Assembly: GCF_004004555.2 (NCBI RefSeq) | Contig: NZ_SACP01000006.1 | Coordinates: 62,001-126,000, forward strand | Direction: 5' to 3' | Source of the DNA: Methylobacterium oryzihabitans | GTDB taxonomy: Bacteria; Pseudomonadota; Alphaproteobacteria; Rhizobiales; Beijerinckiaceae | DNA length: 64,000 nucleotides | Shown: positions 57,941 to 64,000 of the stretch, piece after piece | How the letters are laid out: every line of letters begins with the position of its first letter | How positions within the stretch are numbered: position 1 is the stretch's first letter | Notes under the pieces: model-generated | What the model saw: only the letters and a program-made list of their open reading frames with translations | Told to the model about the DNA's origin: nothing | Database searches by the model: none | Translations under genes and position numbers: made by a program

Positions 57941-58908
57941 CGGGCGGCCTCGATGCGCGGGTCGACGACGCGGTAGAGCACGTCGGTGACGAGGTTGAAC
58001 ACCAGCACCATCGCGGACGAGACCACGAAGACGCCGAGCAGCAGGTTGTAGTCGCGCTGGAGCAGCGCCTCGTACATCAGCCGGCCGATGCCCGGCCACG
58101 CGAACACCGTCTCGGTGAGGATCGCGCCGCCCACCAGCGTGCCGGCTTGTAGGCCGGCCAGGGTCACCACCGGCAGCAGCGCGTTGCGCAGGACGTGCCG
58201 GCGCTGGATCGTCCGGTCGCCGAGCCCCTTGGCGCGGGCGGTCTTGACGAAGTCCTGGCCCGCCACCTCCAGCATCGAGGCCCGGGTCATCCGCACGTAG
58301 ACCGCCATGAAGAACAGCCCGAGGGTCATCGCCGGCAGGATCAGGTGGTGGGCGATGTCAGCGGCGCGGGCGAGCCCGGCATGGCCGGCGCCGACCGACT
58401 CGAAGCCGAAGCTCGGCAGCCATTCGAGCCGGACCGAGAACACGATGATCGCCATCAGGGAGACCCAGAACAGCGGCGTGGCGTAGAACAGCAGCGCGAG
58501 GCCGGTGATCGCGGTGTCGGCGGCCCGGCCCGCCCGCCGCGCCGCCAGCGCGCCGAGGGTCACGCCGAGCACCAGCGAGATCGCGAAGGCCGAGCCGGTG
58601 AGCAGCAGGGTCGCGGGCAGCCGGTCGGCGATCAGGGTCGCGACCGGCATCTGCTGGCGCACCGAGTAGCCGAGGTCGAGCGACGCGATGTTGCGCACGT
58701 AGAGGGCGAGCTGGTTCGGCAGCGGCTGGTCGAGCCCGAACTTCTCCCGCAGCTGCGCCACGAACAGCTCGTCCCCGGCGCCCGCCTCGCCCGCCATCAC
58801 CAGGGCGGGGTCGCCGGGGGCGAGGCGGATGAGGAAGAAGTTGAGGACCACGATGGCGAGCAGCACCACGATCCCCTTGCCGACCCGCCCGGCGACGAAG
58901 CCGATCAT
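57937..58908 (-). CDS. dipeptide/nickel-type ABC permease, DppB family
   Basis: A 323-residue permease. FLIRLAPGDPALVMAGEAGA, FGLDQPLPNQLALYVRNIASLDLGYSVRQQMPV and the EAA loop DFVKTARAKGLGDRTIQRRHVLRNALLPV are hallmark DppB features. ATG 58908 overlaps the stop of the binding-protein gene (ATGA). Confidence 0.92.
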   Translation of the reverse strand: MIGFVAGRVGKGIVVLLAIVVLNFFLIRLAPGDPALVMAGEAGAGDELFVAQLREKFGLDQPLPNQLALYVRNIASLDLGYSVRQQMPVATLIADRLPATLLLTGSAFAISLVLGVTLGALAARRAGRAADTAITGLALLFYATPLFWVSLMAIIVFSVRLEWLPSFGFESVGAGHAGLARAADIAHHLILPAMTLGLFFMAVYVRMTRASMLEVAGQDFVKTARAKGLGDRTIQRRHVLRNALLPVVTLAGLQAGTLVGGAILTETVFAWPGIGRLMYEALLQRDYNLLLGVFVVSSAMVLVFNLVTDVLYRVVDPRIEAAR

Positions 58909-60464
58909 CGCTCGATCCAGGCGTCCCGGAAGCCGTCGTTCACGCCGATGCCGGTCGTGACGAGGTTCTTCACCTTGCAGCGGGTGATGGTCGGGAATTC
59001 GAGTTCGAGCAGCCACGCGATCGGCACGTCGTCGATCAGGGTCTTCTGCACCCGGTCGTAGATCTCCTGACGCTTGGCGTCGCCGACCGCCACCGCGCCC
59101 TCGGCGAAGTCCTTGTCGACCGCCGGGTTCGAGTAGCCCTCGACGTTGTTGAACGGCGAGCCCTTGCTGATCTGCGACGAGACGTAGTTGCGGGCGACGC
59201 CCAGCGCCGGGTCGCCGTACTGGTACAGGTAACTGAAGGCGATGTCGTAGTCCCACTCGGAGGTCTTCTGGTTCCAGCCGGGCACGTCGGTGGCGACGAG
59301 CTCGACCTTGATGCCGACATCCTCGAGGTTCTGCTTCACCGCCTCGGCCCAGCGCTGCCAGGTCTCGCCGTAGGGCAGCGGCAGCAGGCGCACGGTCTCG
59401 CCCTTGTAGCCGGATTCCTTCACGAGCGCCTTGGCCTTGGCCGGATCGAAGGAATACTTCGCCAGCTTGGCGTTGTAGTACCGGGTCGAGGACGAGGACG
59501 GGCCGACCGCGACCTTGCCGAGGCCGTTCCACACCACGTCACGCGCGAAGTCGCGGTCGAGGGCGTACATCACCGCCTGCCGGAACGCCTTGTTGGCGGT
59601 CGGGCCCTGGCGGTTGTTGAGCCACAGCCAGGACAGCGGCCCGAAGAACTCCCAGCCCTTGGTGGTCATGCAGGCGCCCTTGGCCTTCGACAGGCGTGGC
59701 ACGTCGAAGTTCTCGACCGAGCCGCCGGGCAGGATGTCGACCTTGCCGGTCTCGAACGCCACCGCCCGGGCGGCGGCGTCGGGGATCACGTGCCAGTAGA
59801 TCTCGTCGAGAAGGGGCTTTCCGGCGACGTGGTAGTTCGGGTTCTTCACCAGCCGGATGAACGAGCCCTTCTTCCACTCCTTGAACATGAACGGCCCGGT
59901 GCCGATCGGCGTGTTGTTGGCCGGGTTGGTCTTGTAGTCGGTGCCCTCGTAGACGTGCTTGGGGATCATCGGCAGCGAGCCGACCTCGAAGATGCCGAGG
60001 AACGGGCCGAACGGCTCGGAGAGGGTGAACACCACCGTGCGCGGGTCCGGCGCCGTCACGCTCGCCACCTTGGCGAGGTTGCCGCGGGCGCGGGCATGGG
60101 TCTGCTTCAGGAAATCGACCGAGAACAGCACGTCGGCGGCGCTGAACGGCTTGCCGTCGTGCCAGGTCGCGTTGCCGACCAGCTTGAAGGTGTAGGTCTT
60201 GCCGTCCGGGCTCATCTCCCAGCTCTCGGCGAGGCCGGGCAGGGGCTTGAGCGCCTCGTCGTAGCGCAGCAGCCCCTCGTAGATGTTGCCGGCGACCATC
60301 TGGGTCGGGCCGTTCTGGACCATGCCGAGCATCAGGCCGGGCGGCTCGGGCTGGATCACCGCGTTGGCGACCCCGCCGGCGGTCTGGGCCAGGGCCGGCT
60401 GCACGAGGGCGGCCCCGATCAGGCCGAGGGAGAAAACCGATCCGATCAGGGTCCGCTTGAGCAT
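58905..60464 (-). CDS. dipeptide/nickel-type ABC substrate-binding protein (SBP_bac_5)
   Basis: A 519-residue periplasmic receptor. Signal peptide MLKRTLIGSVFSLGLIGAAL then VQPALAQ; the mature part has the family pattern IYEGLLRYDEALKPLPGLAESWEMSPDGKTYTFKLVGNATWHDGKPFSAADVLFS and GTGPFMFKEWKKGSFIRLVKNPNY. The ligand class (peptide, opine, glycoside, other) is not evident. First gene of the ABC set after the aldolase gene and a repeat. Confidence 0.92.
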   Translation of the reverse strand: MLKRTLIGSVFSLGLIGAALVQPALAQTAGGVANAVIQPEPPGLMLGMVQNGPTQMVAGNIYEGLLRYDEALKPLPGLAESWEMSPDGKTYTFKLVGNATWHDGKPFSAADVLFSVDFLKQTHARARGNLAKVASVTAPDPRTVVFTLSEPFGPFLGIFEVGSLPMIPKHVYEGTDYKTNPANNTPIGTGPFMFKEWKKGSFIRLVKNPNYHVAGKPLLDEIYWHVIPDAAARAVAFETGKVDILPGGSVENFDVPRLSKAKGACMTTKGWEFFGPLSWLWLNNRQGPTANKAFRQAVMYALDRDFARDVVWNGLGKVAVGPSSSSTRYYNAKLAKYSFDPAKAKALVKESGYKGETVRLLPLPYGETWQRWAEAVKQNLEDVGIKVELVATDVPGWNQKTSEWDYDIAFSYLYQYGDPALGVARNYVSSQISKGSPFNNVEGYSNPAVDKDFAEGAVAVGDAKRQEIYDRVQKTLIDDVPIAWLLELEFPTITRCKVKNLVTTGIGVNDGFRDAWIER

Positions 60465-60574
60465 GGCGCGTCTCTCGGGAGGGGGTGGGGGAGGGGCAGT
60501 GGCTTTTGGGTCTGGTGAGGGTTTCACCGCCTCCGAATGGGATGGCTTACGCAAGCGACGGGTCGGTAGCATTC

Positions 60575-60770
60575 TCCTCGCCCCGCTCGCGGGGAGAGGG
60601 CTTCGTTGACCTTGCCGTCAACGAAGCGAGGCGGCAGCCGAGGGTGAGGGGGCGAGGCCGGATGTGGCTCCTCCGGAACCACCCCCTCACCCTCGCTCCG
60701 GCTTCGCCTGCGCTCGCTTCATCACCGACAAGGGGGATGAAGCCCTCTCCCCGCCCGCGGGGAGAGGGGA
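60575..60770. repeat. inverted-repeat element between the aldolase and binding-protein genes
   Basis: The left part CCCCGCTCGCGGGGAGAGGG then CTTC...GAAGCGAGGC...GAGGGTGAGGGGG is mirrored on the right by CCCCCTCACCCTCGCTCCGG...CGCTCGCTTC...GAAGCCCTCTCCCCGCCC. Each half also has a small internal hairpin. It occupies most of the 355-base gap 60465-60819, which holds no gene. Related to the solo hairpin at 50018-50045. Confidence 0.8.
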
Positions 60771-60819
60771 AGACCCGCGTCTCATCCGGAGACAAAGAGA
60801 CCTCCTCGCCGACAAAAAC

Positions 60820-61584
60820 TTACTCCATGAAATCCGGGTCGCTGCGCGCGAGCATGCGCTTGAACGCGTCCCACTCGGTGTCCGGCATCCCGCCGGTCTC
60901 CATCTTGTCGTAGAACGAGGCGTACTGGCCGGAGGTCTTGGCCACCACGGCCGCGGGCGGCCGCACCAGGGGGGCGCCGGCGGCCTGGATCGCGAGCTGG
61001 GCCCGGCACGACCGCTCCAGGTTGTGCATCAGCTTGAACGCCTCGGCGACCGAGCGGCCGCAGGTCAGCATGCCGTGGTTGCGCAGCACCATCACGGGCT
61101 TGTCGCCCAGGTCCGCCACCAGCCGCTCGCGCTCGGCGAGGTCGAGGGCGATGCCCTCGTAGGCGTGGTAGGCGAGGCGGCCGGCGAACTGCATCGACCA
61201 CTGGTTGAGCGGCAGCAGCCCCTCCTCCTGGCACGACACGGCGACGCCCGCGACCGTGTGGGTGTGCAGCACGCAGATCGCGTCCTCGCGCGCGGCGTGG
61301 ACGGCGCTGTGGATGGTGAAGCCGGCCGGGTTGATGCCGAGCCCGGCCGGATCGTCGACCACCCGCCCGTCGAGGTCGACCGTGACGAGGTTGCCGGCCT
61401 TCACCTCCTCGAAGCGCAGCCCGTAGGGGTTGATGAGGAAGCGGTGCTCCGGTCCCGGCAGCCGGGCCGAGATGTGGGTGTAGATGCTGTCGTCGAGCCC
61501 GAGCCGGTGGATCAGCCGGTAGGCGGCGGCGAGATCGATGCGGATCTGGCGGGTCGCCGCCTCGTCATGCGCGGATGGCGCCAT
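60820..61584 (-). CDS. class II aldolase/adducin-family protein
   Basis: A 254-residue protein of the fuculose-phosphate-aldolase fold. Zinc ligands are suggested by VLHTHTVAG (two His) and VLRNHGMLTCG (third His), with the Glu region DAICVL upstream. The longer adducin-like form and decarboxylase/aldolase relatives make the reaction uncertain. GAGAGGAGC precedes ATG 61584. It is divergent from the GntR regulator. Confidence 0.87.
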   Translation of the reverse strand: MAPSAHDEAATRQIRIDLAAAYRLIHRLGLDDSIYTHISARLPGPEHRFLINPYGLRFEEVKAGNLVTVDLDGRVVDDPAGLGINPAGFTIHSAVHAAREDAICVLHTHTVAGVAVSCQEEGLLPLNQWSMQFAGRLAYHAYEGIALDLAERERLVADLGDKPVMVLRNHGMLTCGRSVAEAFKLMHNLERSCRAQLAIQAAGAPLVRPPAAVVAKTSGQYASFYDKMETGGMPDTEWDAFKRMLARSDPDFME

Positions 61585-61651
61585 GGCCGGCTCCTCTCGG
61601 TGGTCGCGATGGCCGGAGACTGGCGCATGCCTACAAAACGATCAAGCCTAA

Positions 61652-61663
61652 ACTGTCGACAAT
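61652..61663. promoter_or_regulatory. candidate FCD-GntR operator
   Basis: ACTGTCGACAAT fits the pattern A-x-TGT-xx-ACA-x-T of FCD-type GntR operators. It lies in the 122-base divergent gap between the aldolase gene and the GntR gene and could control both directions. Confidence 0.5.
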
Positions 61664-61706
61664 CGACGCCGAACCGTTGCACAGTGCCGGCCGCAGCGAG
61701 GGCCCC

Positions 61707-62411
61707 ATGCGGACAGCGTCACCCCCCGTCGGCCTGCCGGCCCTGGCCGGGACCGACCTCGTGCGGCAGGTCGCCGGGATGCTGACCGAGGCGATCGTCG
61801 GCGGCCGGCTCGGGCCGGGCCAGAAGCTCGCGGAGGCGGCGGTGGCGCGGGAACTCGGCATCAGCCGGGCGCCGGTGCGCGAGGCCGCCCGCCTGCTGGA
61901 GAGCCAGGGCCTGCTGCGGGCCTGCCCGCGCCGGGGCTTCTTCGTGCGGGCGCTGTCGCCGGAGGACGTGGACGACCTCTACGACCTGCGGCTGTGCATC
62001 GAGCGCCACGCCGCGGTCGAGGCCTCCCGGCGCCTCACCCCGGAGACCCGCGCCGCCCTGCGCCGGCAGTGCGAGGCGCTCTCCGAGGCGGCGTTCCTCG
62101 ACGACCCGGCCCGGATCGTCGAGGCCGACTACCAGTTCCACCGCCTGATCTGCGAGATCGCCGGCAACGCCCGCGCCCTGCACCTGTTCGACGGGCTGGC
62201 GGCGGAGATGCGGGTGGTGATCGGCCTGATCGGCCGGCTCTACGACGATCCGCACGAGATCGCCCGCACCCACGCTCCGGTGCTGGCCGCGATCGAGGCC
62301 GGCCACCCCGAGCGCATCGTCGCCCATGTCGACCACCATATCGGCGTCGCGTGGCGCGAGGTCGGGAGGCTGGTGCGCGCCCTCTCCACCCGGACAACGG
62401 AGATCTCATGA
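61707..62411 (+). CDS. GntR-family (FCD) regulator
   Basis: A 234-residue regulator: winged HTH at about 20-85 (GQKLAEAAVARELGISRAPVREAARLLESQGLLRACPRRGFFV) and an FCD domain with its metal/ligand histidines (DYQFHRLIC, HAPVLAAIEAGHPERIVAHVDHHI). Divergent from the aldolase/ABC genes and coupled (ATGA) to the amidohydrolase, so it probably controls the whole locus. Effector unknown. ATG 61707 is the first start after a long upstream non-conserved leader. Confidence 0.9.
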   Translation: MRTASPPVGLPALAGTDLVRQVAGMLTEAIVGGRLGPGQKLAEAAVARELGISRAPVREAARLLESQGLLRACPRRGFFVRALSPEDVDDLYDLRLCIERHAAVEASRRLTPETRAALRRQCEALSEAAFLDDPARIVEADYQFHRLICEIAGNARALHLFDGLAAEMRVVIGLIGRLYDDPHEIARTHAPVLAAIEAGHPERIVAHVDHHIGVAWREVGRLVRALSTRTTEIS

Positions 62412-63433
62412 AAGCCGTCCATTGCGAGGACCACCGCAGCCACGACCCGAAATTCTTCCTCGTGCGCGGTCAGGTCCGCCCGGCCGCCGACCAGCCCGAG
62501 CGCGCCGACCGCCTGCTCGCCGGGCTGCGGGCCGGGCATCACACGGTGGTCGAGCCGGTGCGCTTCGGTCACGGGCCGCGGGCCCGGGTGCACGGGCCGG
62601 ACTACCTCGCCTTCATGGCCGAGGCCTGGGACGCCTGGGCGGCGCTCCCGGATTCCGGCCCGGAGATGATCGCCAACATCCATCCGTTCCGGGACGGCGC
62701 CTCCTATCCGAGCCACATCGTCGGCCGGCTCGGCTGGCACACCGTCGACACCGCCTGCCCGATCGGGCCGGGCACCTACGCGGCGTCCTGCGCGGCGACC
62801 GACGTGGCGGCGAGCGCGGCGCAACTCGTCCTCGACGGCGAGGACGCCGTCTACGCGCTCTGCCGCCCGCCCGGCCACCACGCCTACCGCGACCGGGCCG
62901 GCGGTCACTGCTACTTCAACAACAGCGCGGTGGCGGCGGCCCACCTGCGCCAGCGCCACGAGCGGGTGGCGATCCTCGACGTCGACGTGCACCACGGCAA
63001 CGGCACGCAGGGCATCTTCTACGCCGACCCGACGGTGCTGACGGTCTCGCTCCACGCCGACCCGTCGCGGTTCTACCCGTTCGTGTGGGGCTACGCCCAC
63101 GAGCGCGGCGAGGGGCCGGGGCTGGGAGCGAACCGCAACCTGCCGTTGCCGCTCGGCACCGGCGACGACGGCTACATGGCGGCGCTCGACGACGCGGCCC
63201 GGACCCTCGCGGCCTTCGCGCCGACCGCCCTGGTGGTCGCGCTCGGTCTCGACGCCTCCGAGCACGACCCGCTCGCCGGGCTCAGCCTCACCACGGAGGG
63301 GTTCCGTCGCATCGGCGGCGCGCTCGCCCGTCTCGGCCTGCCCACAGTGCTGGTGCAGGAGGGCGGTTACCTGTCCGACATCCTCGGCCCCAACCTGACC
63401 GCGGTGCTCGCCGGCTTCGAGGCGGCCCGCTGA
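62408..63433 (+). CDS. histone-deacetylase-fold amidohydrolase
   Basis: A 341-residue zinc enzyme of the HDAC/acetylpolyamine amidohydrolase family. Motifs are RPPGHHAYRDRAGGHCYFNN (charge-relay His-His), ILDVDVHHGNGTQGIFY (zinc Asp/His), LGLDASEHDPLAG (zinc Asp) and VLVQEGGYL. The start MKAVHCEDHRSHDPKFFLVR followed by GQVRPAADQPERADRLL is that of bacterial acetylpolyamine aminohydrolases. It removes an acyl group from an amine, perhaps from an imported N-acyl polyamine. Coupled to the GntR gene. Confidence 0.92.
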   Translation: MKAVHCEDHRSHDPKFFLVRGQVRPAADQPERADRLLAGLRAGHHTVVEPVRFGHGPRARVHGPDYLAFMAEAWDAWAALPDSGPEMIANIHPFRDGASYPSHIVGRLGWHTVDTACPIGPGTYAASCAATDVAASAAQLVLDGEDAVYALCRPPGHHAYRDRAGGHCYFNNSAVAAAHLRQRHERVAILDVDVHHGNGTQGIFYADPTVLTVSLHADPSRFYPFVWGYAHERGEGPGLGANRNLPLPLGTGDDGYMAALDDAARTLAAFAPTALVVALGLDASEHDPLAGLSLTTEGFRRIGGALARLGLPTVLVQEGGYLSDILGPNLTAVLAGFEAAR

Positions 63434-63453
63434 CCGGAAAACGGAGATCTCCC

Positions 63454-63777
63454 ATGGCCTTCGCCTGCACCATCCCGGCCGTCCCGACCGTCCAGTGCGA
63501 CGACGACGCGGTGCGGATCACCCGCTGGGACTTCGCGCCCGGCGCCGTCACCGGCTGGCACGAGCACGGCTGGCCCTATTTCGTGGTGATGATCACGGAG
63601 GGGACGCTGCGCATCCACGACGGCACGGACGTGAGCGAGGTGCCGCTGGCGCTGGGCCAGTCCTATCGCCGTCCGGCGGGCATCCGCCACGACGTGATGA
63701 ACGGTTCCGACCACCCGATCGCCTTCGTGGAGATCGAGGTGAAACGCCCGGAGGCCCTGGGGCCGGCGTCGGGCTGA
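63454..63777 (+). CDS. small cupin protein
   Basis: A 107-residue single-domain cupin. Metal-binding residues are in FAPGAVTGWHEHGWPYFVVMITEG (two His) and the second motif PAGIRHDVMNGSDHPIAFVEIEV (His). Twenty bases after the amidohydrolase with its own GGAGA site. Enzyme or sensor role unknown; it may bind a ligand of this locus. Confidence 0.87.
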   Translation: MAFACTIPAVPTVQCDDDAVRITRWDFAPGAVTGWHEHGWPYFVVMITEGTLRIHDGTDVSEVPLALGQSYRRPAGIRHDVMNGSDHPIAFVEIEVKRPEALGPASG

Positions 63778-63828
63778 GGGCGCCGAACGGCGCGTGACGG
63801 GTCCCGTCCGGTCGGGGGACCGGGCGGC

Positions 63829-64000
63829 TTACCGGAGCAGCTGCAGGATGCTCTGCTGGGCCTGGTTGGCGAGCGACAGCGCCGAGATGCCGAGCGACTG
63901 GCGGGTCGAGAGCGCCTGGGAGTTGGCCGCCTCCTCGTTGAGGTCGGCGTTGGTCAGGTTCGCCGCGCCGGTGTCGAGCACGTTGATGAGCTGCTTGGAG
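63829..64000 (-). CDS. flagellin, C-terminal fragment
   Basis: The gene runs off the window end. The minus-strand translation ends in ADLNEEAANSQALSTRQSLG then ISALSLANQAQQSILQLLR and TAA at 63829-63831, which is the conserved D0 C-terminal helix of flagellin, needed for filament assembly. Only about 57 residues are inside. A weak GGTCCC/GGGACC hairpin in the gap 63778-63828 may terminate transcription. Confidence 0.92.
   Translation of the reverse strand, partial: SKQLINVLDTGAANLTNADLNEEAANSQALSTRQSLGISALSLANQAQQSILQLLR

Overview
This window is very GC-rich and its gene families are those of an alphaproteobacterium. The family mix points to the Hyphomicrobiales, most likely a Methylobacterium-like methylotroph. 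Supporting signs are an EcfG-type general-stress sigma factor, an FmdA/FmdB and urea/amide-type ABC cluster, an Mg-type HemB lacking the zinc cysteines, an LdtR-like MarR regulator, flagellin and two chemoreceptors, and many GC-rich intergenic inverted repeats. The assignment is inferred from gene content; no 16S or tRNA gene was recognised here. Most very long open frames antisense to real genes are GC artefacts.

Layout. 1-4.9 kb: tail of an MFS exporter, a SWIB-domain protein with a good EcfG-type promoter, an aldo/keto reductase, an MFS permease, a sigma factor carrying a NepR-like anti-sigma segment at its N-terminus, and a 2-oxopent-4-enoate hydratase homologue. 5.2-9.9 kb: an AraC regulator and a 1201-residue beta-lactamase-fold serine hydrolase fused to an autotransporter. 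10-13.6 kb: LysR regulator, shikimate/quinate dehydrogenase and an MHS-family permease. 13.6-20.8 kb: a malonate island, dctP-dctQ-dctM-matA-matB, divergent from a GntR regulator. 20.8-35.5 kb: mostly housekeeping and scattered genes, namely a chemoreceptor, a YkgJ-type protein, a class III aminotransferase, a phosphoesterase, propionyl-CoA carboxylase beta, mgtE, a PepSY protein, an LdtR-like regulator, 3-hydroxyisobutyryl-CoA hydrolase and hemB.

35.5-53.8 kb is the most striking part. A second chemoreceptor is followed by a LuxR-type response regulator and a 1115-residue hybrid kinase whose sensor half is an NCS1-type nucleobase/allantoin transporter domain joined to the kinase by a cysteine-rich segment. 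Divergent from the kinase is a complete amide-use operon: a five-gene UrtABCDE/FmdDEF-type ABC importer, a MetX-like alpha/beta hydrolase, formamidase FmdA, zinc-ribbon FmdB, aliphatic amidase AmiE with the canonical Glu59/Lys134/Cys166 triad, and a CbbQ/NorQ-type AAA+ ATPase with a VWA partner. A perfect 20-bp inverted repeat lies in the divergent promoter region. The inferred logic is that the transporter-kinase senses an amide, urea or related nitrogen compound and the response regulator controls its uptake and hydrolysis to ammonia, with the AAA+/VWA pair acting as a remodelling or activation module.

53.8-64 kb: a dipeptide/nickel-type ABC transporter with a class II aldolase and a GhrA-like dehydrogenase on the minus strand, divergent from a GntR regulator, a histone-deacetylase-fold amidohydrolase and a cupin. 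A fragment of flagellin closes the window. Several intergenic gaps hold related GC-rich inverted-repeat elements. One of these families lies exactly over the stop codons of two unrelated genes.
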